Assembly (NCBI GenBank): GCA_963169055.1
Contig: CAUJFU010000313.1
Coordinates: 1 to 33,675 of the forward strand
DNA from: Myxococcota bacterium
GTDB lineage: Bacteria; Myxococcota_C; UBA6777
Length of the DNA: 33,675 nucleotides
Direction of reading: 5' to 3'
Below, piece by piece: positions 6,826 to 14,962 of the stretch (position 1 is the first letter of the stretch; each line of letters begins with the position of its first letter). Both the position numbers and the translations under genes were made by a program. Below the pieces are notes generated by a model. That model worked only from the letters and a program-made list of their open reading frames with translations. It searched no databases and was not told where the DNA came from.

Positions 6826-8820
6826 ATGATGGATAGAAAAGACATGATGTCGCAAAAAGAGTTTTGTTCTTTGATCTGTAGGCGCGGCGGGTATGGGCTT
6901 TCTGTGGTTTGGGTTTGTGGGGTTGTGGGGGGCTTCTTGGTTTGGTTGGCTGCGCAGGACGGGAGCGCTCAGACTTCTCGACCCACAACGCAGGCGCAAG
7001 ATAGGCGATCTGCGGTGTCGTTGCCCACCAAGCCAAGACATCTCTCGCGCAGCCGCAGGGATGGTAAGCCAAGCGCGTCCACGTCTCGACGTGCGCACCG
7101 ACGGCAGGATGCTTACTCCGTCCAAAAACATATCAAGATCAAGCCAAACGCATCAACGTCCCGACGCACGCGCAGACATCGGCGGATCGATCCAAAGGAA
7201 GCGGCGTTTTTGCGACAGGGCGATCTTGCGACAGGACGGGTTTTGTACCAGCAACAATGCGCTTCTTGTCACCACGAGCGTCGACAGGGGCGAACGGGAT
7301 CGCCCTTGCTACCGTTGTTTTTGCGCCGTCGCTCGGTTGCGTGGTTGGATCGGGTGTTGGTGCATGGAAAAGCCGCTACTTTAATGCCGGGATTTCCGCG
7401 CCTTACGCCACCGCAAAGAGCCTCGATTATCCGTTATATCCGAACCCCCGGGCGTGTCGCGTGGGGGAAAGCAGACGTACAAAAGAGTCTGGTGCTTTCG
7501 AGGGAGAAAGGCCAGCCGTTTGTATTGTCGGATATTCGGGCATTGACGGCGGTAGTGGAGCGTGGAAAGCAACGAGTATGGTTGATGGAGGGGACGAAGA
7601 TCCATGCGCGGTTCCCTGTGCAACATGTGCATGGTGGGATCAAGTTTCAGGCGGAGGGGAAGTCGCTGTTTGTGCCGTCGCGAGATGGTTGGGTGACGCG
7701 CTATGATGTACAAAAAGGTCGGTGGGATCGGCGTGTCCGTGCGTGTGTGTATCTGCGCAATATCGCGCTGGTGCGGGGGGGGGAGTATGTGGTGGCGGCC
7801 TGTTGGTTGCCGCGAGCGTTGGTGATCTTGCGGGCAGAGACACTTGAACCTGTGCGATTTTTGCCGTTGGACGGAATGATCAGCGCAATCTACACCTCAA
7901 ACACACAGCAGCAAGCGATCTTTACGATGCAAGATCGGCCAGAGATCGGCTTTTTGGAGGCCAAGGACTGGTCTGTGCGCAAGGCTGCGTTGCGGGTGGC
8001 GCTGAGTGATTTTTTCTTAGACCCATCGCGTCGGTATCTTGTGGGGAGTTCGCCGCAAGCCAAGCGTCTGTTTGTGTATGATCTACACAGCCAAGGGTTT
8101 GTCTTTGATGCGCCGATATCGGGGATGCCGCATCTGTTTTCTGTGGCTTTTTGGTACGAAGAGGGGCGATTCTACTTTGCGACGCCGCACATGGGGACGG
8201 GGCGGATCAGTGTGTGGGAGATGTATCGTTGGCGTTTTGTGAAAGATATCGCCATCGGAGGGCCGGGGGCTTTTGTGCGGACACATCCGATGACACCGTA
8301 TCTGTGGGCGGACAACGGCTCGGATCAGTTGGTGTTGATCGAAAAGAAGACATGGAAGGTCAAGAAGTTGCGCCCTGTGGCGGGGCGTCGTCTGATGCAC
8401 ACGGAGTTTTCAGCGGATGGGGTATTGGCGTATCTGAGTGTGTTTGAAAAGGACGGCGCTTTGTTGATGATGGATGCGATTACGCTACAACAGCGGGGGA
8501 TTTGGCCGGCGAGTTGGCCTGTCGGAAAGTATAATTTTGTCAACAAACAACAGCGCTATGCACCAGTGCAGCTTGGTTATGAGGTGTTTATGGCGCGCTG
8601 CTGGGGGTGTCACCACACAACACAAACGGCCTTTGCACCGTCTTTTCTGTCGATTGCGGAGAAACGTCATCCTGCGTGGATCCGCGCCCAACTCCTCGAT
8701 CCAAAGCTCACCGCAAAGCACCTCGGTTACAAGCGCAGTGTGATGCCCAAAATCCCCTTGCGCTCCGAGGAGATCGATGTGTTGATTCAATTTATCCTTG
8801 ATCTGCCGAAGAACAAATGA
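6826..8820 (+). CDS. NirN-like c-d1 cytochrome with an extra C-terminal c-heme domain
   Basis: The product has about 664 residues. A hydrophobic segment near residues 24-44 serves as signal or anchor, followed by an Arg/Ser/Thr-rich linker to about 120. A c-heme site CASCH lies at 145-149, then a d1-type propeller, then a second c-heme domain with CWGCH at 592-596 and a likely Met ligand in SVMPKIPL. NirN is a c-d1 cytochrome that finishes heme d1 as dihydro-heme d1 dehydrogenase and helps transfer it to NirS. The usual NirN ends after d1, so the C-terminal heme is extra. The NirS HDGG motif is absent (ALSDFFLDPS instead), supporting NirN rather than NirS. The start is uncertain: TTG 6823, ATG 6826, 6829, 6844 and 6847 are all in frame and none has a clear ribosome binding site. 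Confidence 0.75.
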   Translation: MMDRKDMMSQKEFCSLICRRGGYGLSVVWVCGVVGGFLVWLAAQDGSAQTSRPTTQAQDRRSAVSLPTKPRHLSRSRRDGKPSASTSRRAHRRQDAYSVQKHIKIKPNASTSRRTRRHRRIDPKEAAFLRQGDLATGRVLYQQQCASCHHERRQGRTGSPLLPLFLRRRSVAWLDRVLVHGKAATLMPGFPRLTPPQRASIIRYIRTPGRVAWGKADVQKSLVLSREKGQPFVLSDIRALTAVVERGKQRVWLMEGTKIHARFPVQHVHGGIKFQAEGKSLFVPSRDGWVTRYDVQKGRWDRRVRACVYLRNIALVRGGEYVVAACWLPRALVILRAETLEPVRFLPLDGMISAIYTSNTQQQAIFTMQDRPEIGFLEAKDWSVRKAALRVALSDFFLDPSRRYLVGSSPQAKRLFVYDLHSQGFVFDAPISGMPHLFSVAFWYEEGRFYFATPHMGTGRISVWEMYRWRFVKDIAIGGPGAFVRTHPMTPYLWADNGSDQLVLIEKKTWKVKKLRPVAGRRLMHTEFSADGVLAYLSVFEKDGALLMMDAITLQQRGIWPASWPVGKYNFVNKQQRYAPVQLGYEVFMARCWGCHHTTQTAFAPSFLSIAEKRHPAWIRAQLLDPKLTAKHLGYKRSVMPKIPLRSEEIDVLIQFILDLPKNK

Positions 8821-8829
8821 GGTGCATCC

Positions 8830-9930
8830 ATGTTACGGATCTCAGAGTATATGCGCGACGCGCTCGAAGAAAAGCCGATCCGTCGAGCAGATATCGCGAT
8901 CTTGATCTGGAACTTGACGAACATCTGTAATCTTTTTTGCGAGCATTGTTATGCAAACGCCCACACGCAAAAAGAAACAGAGCTTTCGCTTGAAGAGATC
9001 GACGCGATCTTGCCGCATCTTTGGCGGCAGGGAATCCGCTTTATTATCGTCTCGGGGGGAGAACCCCTTGTGCGCAAGGATATCTTTGCGATTGCAGAGC
9101 GGATGAAACAGCAAGGTTTTAAGACTTATTTATCAAGCAATGGTCTGCTGATCAACGAAGACAATTTGCCTGCAATCCAAGAGCATTTTGATTATGTGGG
9201 GATCAGCATCGACGGAAGGCCCGAAGTGCATGACCGCTTTCGGATGAAAAAAGGGGCCTTTGAGCGGTCGCTGAAAGCCTTGGAGATGTGCCACGCTGCG
9301 GGGATTCGTGTGGGGATGCGCTACACGCTGACGACGTTGACGTTGGACAGTCTGCCTTTTGTGCTGGATCTGGTCGAACAGAAGGGCTTTCCGAAGCTGT
9401 ATATCTCGCATCTTGTGTACGCGGGGCGTGCGCAAGCTTCGTTGGATCTTTCGCACGAGGCGTATCTTGGGGCGATGGAGACGATCTTGGCGCGGGCGTT
9501 TGATTGGTTGGAGCGGGGTACGCCGAGCGACCTTGTGACGGGCAACAACGAAGCTGATGCGCGGCTGTTGTTGGACGCTTTTTCTGTGCGCTATCCGAGA
9601 TATCGCGAGTATCTGGAGCGGCGGCTCTTGGCGTGGGGAGGCAATCAATCGGGGGCGCGTTTGGTCAATATCAACCACCGTGGGGATGTCAAACCTGATC
9701 CTTTCTTTCCTGTTTCGCTTGGAAATCTTCGTGAATATGATTTCTCGCAGATCTGGGAAGGTTTGCCCGAGCAGCAGCCGCTTTTGCAAAGCCTGCGTGC
9801 TCATCCTCGCCCTGTTCATGGCAAGTGTGCGGACTGTTCTTCGCTGCTGTTTTGTAATGGCAACTCACGCGCCCGTGCCAAGGCGCTTTACGATGATTTT
9901 TTTGCGGAGGATCCATCATGCGCCCTCTAA
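8830..9930 (+). CDS. nirJ: heme d1 biosynthesis radical SAM protein NirJ
   Basis: The 366-residue protein has a radical SAM motif CNLFCEHC, with Cys33, Cys37 and Cys40 as ligands to the [4Fe-4S]-SAM cluster, and a VSGGEPL motif. A C-terminal Cys-rich segment (CADCSSLLFC...PSC) fits the auxiliary cluster found in NirJ. NirJ removes propionate side chains and installs the oxo groups of heme d1 on the didecarboxysiroheme intermediate in the cytoplasm. ATG 8830 follows GAGGTG, which overlaps the TGA of the NirN-like gene, so the two are translationally coupled. The 3' end overlaps nirF by 13 bases. Confidence 0.9.
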   Translation: MLRISEYMRDALEEKPIRRADIAILIWNLTNICNLFCEHCYANAHTQKETELSLEEIDAILPHLWRQGIRFIIVSGGEPLVRKDIFAIAERMKQQGFKTYLSSNGLLINEDNLPAIQEHFDYVGISIDGRPEVHDRFRMKKGAFERSLKALEMCHAAGIRVGMRYTLTTLTLDSLPFVLDLVEQKGFPKLYISHLVYAGRAQASLDLSHEAYLGAMETILARAFDWLERGTPSDLVTGNNEADARLLLDAFSVRYPRYREYLERRLLAWGGNQSGARLVNINHRGDVKPDPFFPVSLGNLREYDFSQIWEGLPEQQPLLQSLRAHPRPVHGKCADCSSLLFCNGNSRARAKALYDDFFAEDPSCAL

Positions 9931-11009
9931 TGGTTGTCTTTTGTGTGTGGGCGTCGTTGTGCGGTTTGGCACACGCTGAGAACGATCTGAAAAAATCGCC
10001 AGAAAAAGTCTATGTAATCGAACGAGATCGTAGCCAGATCGCTGTCATGCAGCATGGAAGATTGTTGCGAGAGATCGGTGGCTTGGGCAAGTTGCACCAT
10101 GCAACGGTCAAGTTTTGGCGGGGGCATGGATATCTGATCAGCCGCGATGGTTTGTTGTCGCAGATCGATCCGCAAAAAGATCAGGTGATCCGCCAAGTTC
10201 GTGTAGGAAAAAGCAGTATCGCCTTGGAATTTGTGGGGCCTTGGATCGCGGTCGCCAACTATGCGCCGCATGATGTGGTGTTTTTGGATGCGCAATTGAA
10301 GATCCATAAGCGCCTCGTCACAGGTTCGCGCAACGTAGGGCTCAAAAGCTGGCGCGAGCTTTTGGTGGTGGCCCTGATGGATCGCGATGCCTTGTGGGTC
10401 TTGGATAGTCAAAAAGATTTTCGCGTCGTACACCGCGTTGAAAAAGCCGGAAAAATGCCCTATGACGCATTGATCGCGGGTTCGTTTTATTTGAGTGCCT
10501 TTTTCAAAGAGCGGCAGATCGGTGTGTTGGATCTCGAAAAGAAGGTATACCGACGGGTGTTGTTGCCGATCGCAAAAGAAGGGATTCCGTACAAGATCCC
10601 GCACTTTGGGATGTGGGGTGTGTGGGAAGGGATGGCGTACTTGCCTGTTGCAGGTTCGCAACAATTGGCGAAGGTGGATCTGGCGCGATTTCGGCGGGAT
10701 GGGCAGATCACGTTAACGGGTTTGCCGGTCTTTGCGGTGCTTGCCCCTGACGGTCGTTATCTTGCGGTCAATTATAGTGGTGAGATGCAAGATTTTCTGA
10801 CAATCATCCAGCGGAAGGACGGAAAGATCTTGCATCATTTTCGTGCAGGAAAGCGTATTATGCACTTACGCTTCTCTCCAGACAGCAAACGGCTGTACCT
10901 TTCTTCTTATTTTGATCACAAAGTGCGTGTTTTTTCTGTAGAGCCTTGGCAGAAGCTCGCTTCTGTTGTTGTCCCCACACCTTCTGGCCTTTTTATGGTG
11001 CAGCCATGA
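9918..11009 (+). CDS. nirF: heme d1 biosynthesis protein NirF
   Basis: The 363-residue protein has a Sec signal peptide ending in LAHA (residues 17-20) and a single beta-propeller related to the d1 domain, with no CxxCH motif. That combination, inside a nir operon, identifies NirF. It acts in the periplasm late in heme d1 formation and interacts with NirN and NirS. The N-terminal half keeps the LHHATVKFW segment near the place of the proximal heme d1 histidine. ATG 9918 lies inside nirJ, behind GGAGG. The stop overlaps the nirE start as ATGA. Unlike the lipid-anchored NirF of Pseudomonas, no clear lipobox is seen. Confidence 0.87.
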   Translation: MRPLMVVFCVWASLCGLAHAENDLKKSPEKVYVIERDRSQIAVMQHGRLLREIGGLGKLHHATVKFWRGHGYLISRDGLLSQIDPQKDQVIRQVRVGKSSIALEFVGPWIAVANYAPHDVVFLDAQLKIHKRLVTGSRNVGLKSWRELLVVALMDRDALWVLDSQKDFRVVHRVEKAGKMPYDALIAGSFYLSAFFKERQIGVLDLEKKVYRRVLLPIAKEGIPYKIPHFGMWGVWEGMAYLPVAGSQQLAKVDLARFRRDGQITLTGLPVFAVLAPDGRYLAVNYSGEMQDFLTIIQRKDGKILHHFRAGKRIMHLRFSPDSKRLYLSSYFDHKVRVFSVEPWQKLASVVVPTPSGLFMVQP

Positions 11010-11869
11010 ACAAAAAAACAGGTAAAGTGTATCTTGTGGGCGCAGGTCCGGGCGATCCTGAGCTGATGACGAGAAAAGCCCATCGGCTTTTACAACAAGC
11101 GGATGTGATCTTGTATGACCGACTGGTGAATACGGATATGCTCGAAGATATCAAGGATGGGTGCCAGTTGGTGTATGTGGGAAAAAAAGAGGGGCTGCAC
11201 GTGATCCCACAAGAGGATATCAACCGGCTGTTGCGGGATTATGCGCTGCGCTATCCGTTGGTGGTGCGTTTGAAAGGTGGCGATCCGTTTCTATTTGGGC
11301 GAGGCGGTGAAGAAGCCCTGTACTTGCGCGAGTATGGCGTCCCATTTGAGATCGTGCCGGGCGTGACCTCCGCGTTGGGGGCTCCTGCATACGCAGGGAT
11401 CCCTGTGACCCATCGAGGGATGGCGTCGATGTGTTCGATGATTACGGGGCATTTGGCAAAAGAAGAGGTGGACGAACTGCCGTGGGATGCGTTGGCAGCG
11501 ATGCAGACGCTGATCTTTATGATGGCGGTTGGAGCGCGCCAATACATCGCACAGCAGCTTTTGGCGCATGGTCGCCCCGAAGAGGAACCTGTGGCGTTTA
11601 TTGAACACGGGACGACACCGAAACAACGAGTGACACGAACGACGCTAGGCGTGCTTGCGCGAACCCCGCCCGCAGTGCGCTCGCCCGCGATCCTTTTGGT
11701 GGGAGAAGTGGCGCGCCTTCACGAAGAACTCGATTGGTTTTCCGCTGCAAGTGAGATCCCGCATCTTTCGGGGCTTGAAGTGATGGAAGTCGGTGAGCAG
11801 GGGGTGGTTTTGGCCGATGCACGGGGGCAGGGAGAAGGCGAGAAGCAAGAAAGTGAGGTGTTGCCGTGA
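11006..11869 (+). CDS. nirE: uroporphyrinogen-III C-methyltransferase (SUMT)
   Basis: The 287-residue protein carries SUMT motifs: GAGPGDPELMT near the N terminus, VRLKGGDPFLFGRGGEE, and GVTSALGAPAYAGIPVTHR. It methylates uroporphyrinogen III twice with SAM to precorrin-2, the first committed step towards siroheme and heme d1. Its place between nirF and nirDL makes it NirE rather than a cobalamin CobA. ATG 11006 overlaps the nirF stop (ATGA), which rules out the longer in-frame start at 10946 inside nirF. The last 30 residues are a polar Glu/Gln-rich tail beyond the usual core. The stop overlaps the next start as GTGA. Confidence 0.92.
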   Translation: MNKKTGKVYLVGAGPGDPELMTRKAHRLLQQADVILYDRLVNTDMLEDIKDGCQLVYVGKKEGLHVIPQEDINRLLRDYALRYPLVVRLKGGDPFLFGRGGEEALYLREYGVPFEIVPGVTSALGAPAYAGIPVTHRGMASMCSMITGHLAKEEVDELPWDALAAMQTLIFMMAVGARQYIAQQLLAHGRPEEEPVAFIEHGTTPKQRVTRTTLGVLARTPPAVRSPAILLVGEVARLHEELDWFSAASEIPHLSGLEVMEVGEQGVVLADARGQGEGEKQESEVLP

Positions 11870-12897
11870 TCGACAAAGAAGACCTGTTGCTCCGCGCACA
11901 ACAAGGGATCGGGTTGGTCGAGCGACCTTACGCAGAGATCGCGCAAGAACTTGGCGGTACAGAAGACGATGTGCTTTCTGGGTTGCGTGCGTTGATTGAA
12001 GACAAGATGATCCGTTCTCTTGCGCCGATTTATGACACACGCAAGATGAGCTACGACAGCGCCTTGGTGGCTTTTGAGGTGGCTCCGCAACGGATCGAGT
12101 CGGCGGCTGCGGTCGTGAGCACACATCCGGGCGTGAGCCATAATTACGAGCGACCCCACGCCTTCAATCTGTGGTTTACGCTGGCCGTTCCAACCACCTC
12201 TTCTTTGGGGCTTGATCGCACAGTGAAGCTGCTTGCACAACAAGCCGAGACAGAGAAATTTGCGATCTTGCGGGCAAAAAAAACCTTCAAGATCGGCGTA
12301 AAGCTTGATCCAAAACGTTCTTCTTTTCAACGCGAGTCTTCGCGGGTTGTAGAGATGGCGGATCGTCCTCTGTCTGTATCGGAGCAAGAGGTCATCCGTG
12401 TGACGCAGGGAGCCTTGGCGCTGGTGTCTCGTCCTTTTGGAGTGTATGCCGAAGTACTTGGGATCACAGAAGAAACATTGCTTGCGTGTCTTCGTGGCTT
12501 GCAGGCGCGAGGCGTCTTGCGTCGCATCGCGGCGGTGGCTTTTCATCGCAAGCTGGGTTTTGAAGCCAACGGCATGGCGGTGTGGCAGGTTTCCGAAGAA
12601 AAAGCGCTTGAAGTGGGGCCGCAGATGGCCTCTTTTTCGGCCATCTCTCATTGTTATCTACGAGAAGCCATCGCAGGCTGGAAACACAATCTGTTTGCGA
12701 TGATTCATGGAAAAGAAAAACAAGAAGTTCAAGATATCGTCTGGAAAATACAAGAGGAAGTAAAACTTCCTGAGGCGATGATTCTGTTTTCATCACGAGA
12801 GTTTAAGAAACAACGGATCTTGTATTTTTCTCAAGAAGCAGAAGAATGGGAGCGGCGTTGGGGGATATCGGCACCCCTTGCGATGCACGAGGCGTAA
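11866..12897 (+). CDS. nirDL: fused siroheme decarboxylase NirDL
   Basis: The 343-residue product is a tandem of two AsnC/Lrp-like units. The first spans about 1-165 and the second about 170-335. Each has a winged-helix part followed by an alpha-beta ligand domain, and the second contains the typical SHCYLRE...W..NLFAMIHG segment. Siroheme decarboxylases convert siroheme to 12,18-didecarboxysiroheme, the substrate of NirJ. Many bacteria encode separate NirD, L, G and H; here one fused gene stands alone, as known for NirDL-type enzymes. The start is GTG 11866, overlapping the nirE stop, with GAGGTG seven bases upstream. Despite the Lrp-like fold it should be enzymatic rather than a regulator. 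Confidence 0.88.
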   Translation: MIDKEDLLLRAQQGIGLVERPYAEIAQELGGTEDDVLSGLRALIEDKMIRSLAPIYDTRKMSYDSALVAFEVAPQRIESAAAVVSTHPGVSHNYERPHAFNLWFTLAVPTTSSLGLDRTVKLLAQQAETEKFAILRAKKTFKIGVKLDPKRSSFQRESSRVVEMADRPLSVSEQEVIRVTQGALALVSRPFGVYAEVLGITEETLLACLRGLQARGVLRRIAAVAFHRKLGFEANGMAVWQVSEEKALEVGPQMASFSAISHCYLREAIAGWKHNLFAMIHGKEKQEVQDIVWKIQEEVKLPEAMILFSSREFKKQRILYFSQEAEEWERRWGISAPLAMHEA

Positions 12898-12903
12898 AAA
12901 GAG

Positions 12904-13995
12904 ATGTCAAAGGAAGACGTGCAGACACAACAAGACAAGCAACAACAGCGTTGGTTTGAAGGCGTTGTGTGGGTGGCTTTGTTTGGGACGCTTGTCTTGG
13001 GTCTGATCATGCGCTGGATGTTGGCGGGGGCTGTTTTTCCGTCTTGGATGTCGTTCCGTTTCTTCAAACACGCACACTCACATCTAGGTTATTTCGCGGT
13101 ATTGTTTCCTTTAGTGTGGGCTTGTTGGTGGAAACAAGAAGGCTTTTCTTTGGGAAAAAGCTGGCAGCTTGTGTATGTGTTGGGTGTGATCCTGAGTACG
13201 GTTGGATTTCTGCGTGCGGGCTACGCGGTGGATTCGATCCTCGGCTCAACGGTGGTGTTGGGCGTGTGGCTGTACGTTGCGTGGACACAACGCGCTCTGT
13301 CGATGCGTCAGGAGGATTGGTTGTCTTTTGCCCCGTTGGGGATCGTCTTGGGCGCGATCTGCATCCCGCCGATTGCTGTGTTGAGTCGTCGTGATCCCGG
13401 GATGGCGGTCTTATGGGTCAAGACCTTTTTGAGTCTATTGATCTTTTTGGTCATGCTACCTGCCGTCTTTTCGCGGCTGTCGTTCCAAGCCCCCCCGCGT
13501 TGGTTTTGGTATAGTGTTTCTTTTGCGTCCTCGTGTTTTCTTGGGATCGTGCCTTGGCCTTGGTTGGGAGTGGGGCTTGTGGGGATGGGGGCGTGGCTGT
13601 TGTGGGCCTTGCGAAAAGGGGGGCTTTCGTGGGATATCCGCAGCGCGTGGGTTATTTGGGCGAGCTCGATGATCTTGGTGGGAGGGCGGTTGGTCTCCTA
13701 TGATCACTTTCTGGGCATCGCAGGGATTCATTACACGCTGTTGGCTCCGTTTTTTCTCTCCTGTTGGTGGATCTTTTTTGAGCGTTTCCCTCCTGCGTGG
13801 CTGCGCTTTCCCTACCTGTTTTTTGTACTCGGGATGTGTGCTGCGATCGCGGGGCAGTCTTGGTTTCCCTACCACGGGCTTTGGTTTTCGCGGGCCTCTG
13901 CGGTGTTTGGCTCTTTGCTTGTTTTGTGGCTTGTGTTTCTTGCTGGGTTTGTTGTACGCTCTCGCCACGAATCGAGAGGTGTCGTTTCGGTTTGA
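12904..13995 (+). CDS. polytopic membrane protein with HAHSH motif, unknown function
   Basis: The 363-residue protein has about ten or eleven predicted transmembrane segments and a short charged N terminus. Near the second helix it carries HAHSHL (His56, His58, His60), a pattern reminiscent of metal- or heme-ligating helices in heme-copper oxidase-like and NnrS-like membrane proteins. Further histidines lie at SYDHF, GIHYT and PYHG near later helices. No family is recognised with certainty. It begins six bases after nirDL, so it is part of the heme d1 operon. Its stop codon lies within the FNR-type box of norC. Possible roles are heme or metal handling or NO protection, but none is shown by the sequence. 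Confidence 0.8.
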   Translation: MSKEDVQTQQDKQQQRWFEGVVWVALFGTLVLGLIMRWMLAGAVFPSWMSFRFFKHAHSHLGYFAVLFPLVWACWWKQEGFSLGKSWQLVYVLGVILSTVGFLRAGYAVDSILGSTVVLGVWLYVAWTQRALSMRQEDWLSFAPLGIVLGAICIPPIAVLSRRDPGMAVLWVKTFLSLLIFLVMLPAVFSRLSFQAPPRWFWYSVSFASSCFLGIVPWPWLGVGLVGMGAWLLWALRKGGLSWDIRSAWVIWASSMILVGGRLVSYDHFLGIAGIHYTLLAPFFLSCWWIFFERFPPAWLRFPYLFFVLGMCAAIAGQSWFPYHGLWFSRASAVFGSLLVLWLVFLAGFVVRSRHESRGVVSV

Positions 13996-14005
13996 TCTAC
14001 GTCAA
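13992..14005. promoter_or_regulatory. FNR/DNR/NNR-type box upstream of norC
   Basis: TTGATCTACGTCAA matches TTGAT-N4-ATCAA with one mismatch in the right half. Class II spacing would put the transcription start near 14040, about 58 bases before the norC ATG. The TGA stop of the preceding gene (13993-13995) lies inside the box. Confidence 0.7.
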
Positions 14006-14097
14006 GAATCGTGTTGATACGGATCATGTGTGTTTGGCATTGTAGACTTATTAGTCCATAGATTCTGTGGTCTATATTCATGTAGGAGGTGAAGACC

Positions 14098-14871
14098 ATG
14101 CTCTCGAAATCGCAAGCGCGAACGTTCTTTTTGGTGGGGACATTATTGTTTTCCTTGTTGTTTTTGTTTTTGACGGTGGACTCGGTGCGTCAAGTACCAG
14201 CGCAGACGCGGGCGAAGAATATTACGCCGGCGGTGGCGCGGGGGAAACATCTGTGGGATGCAAACAACTGTATGGGTTGCCATACGCTATTGGGGGAAGG
14301 GGCCTATTATGCGCCTGAGTTGACGAAGGTGTATGAGCGCAGAGGCGCAGCGTGGATGGATGTGTTTTTGAAGGATCCTCAAGCGATGTTCCCCGGGCAG
14401 CGCAAGATGGTGAAGTACAAATTTAGCGATCAAGATCGCCAAGACCTGATCGCGTTTTTCAAATGGATCGGCGAGATGGATCTGAACGGTTTTCCGCCGC
14501 GTCCTTCGCGGGATCTGAATGCCGGTTTGCCTGCACAAGTGACTCCGCCCGCTCCGCCAAGCACCCGCGCCGATGCACCCGCGCCGCGCCCGACAACGCA
14601 GCCTTCCTCTCAAGCCGCTGCGCGAGTTGCTGCAGCACCTGCTATGCCCGTCAAATTCCAGCAGCTTTGCGTTGCGTGCCACATGCTTGGTGGAAAAGGT
14701 GGGCGCGTGGGTCCTGCGTTGGACGGTGTTGGGAAAAAGTACAACGTGGCTTCTTTGCGCAAGTGGCTCGAAGATCCCCAAGGTGTAAAGCCGGGAACGG
14801 CCATGCCCAAGTTGCCCTTTACTGCGCAAGAACTGGATCAGATGGTTGCCTTCTTGTTGGCGCAAAAATAA
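14098..14871 (+). CDS. norC: nitric oxide reductase cytochrome c subunit, diheme form
   Basis: The 257-residue protein has an N-terminal membrane anchor (about 9-27) and the NorC signature NNCMGCHTLLGEGAYYAPELT, with heme site CMGCH at 58-62. NorC passes electrons to heme b of NorB. Typical NorC is about 150 residues with one heme. Here a Pro/Ala/Thr-rich linker (about 140-183) joins a second class I cytochrome c domain with CVACH at 191-195 and a Met ligand in GTAMPKL. ATG 14098 follows AGGAGG by eight bases; the in-frame GTG at 14089 overlaps that site and is rejected. An FNR-type box lies upstream and norB follows after 91 bases. Confidence 0.93.
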   Translation: MLSKSQARTFFLVGTLLFSLLFLFLTVDSVRQVPAQTRAKNITPAVARGKHLWDANNCMGCHTLLGEGAYYAPELTKVYERRGAAWMDVFLKDPQAMFPGQRKMVKYKFSDQDRQDLIAFFKWIGEMDLNGFPPRPSRDLNAGLPAQVTPPAPPSTRADAPAPRPTTQPSSQAAARVAAAPAMPVKFQQLCVACHMLGGKGGRVGPALDGVGKKYNVASLRKWLEDPQGVKPGTAMPKLPFTAQELDQMVAFLLAQK

Positions 14872-14962
14872 CAGAACAATGGAATCCGAGTTAAAGAAAA
14901 AACAGATCTCTGCTTATCGAACAACAAAGCATCCTTGCGTAGGATAGCGAGGAGGAGTGAGC

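Noticed and set aside
14089-14097. GTG at 14089 as the norC start.
   Set aside because: It overlaps the AGGAGG ribosome binding site that is well placed for ATG 14098.
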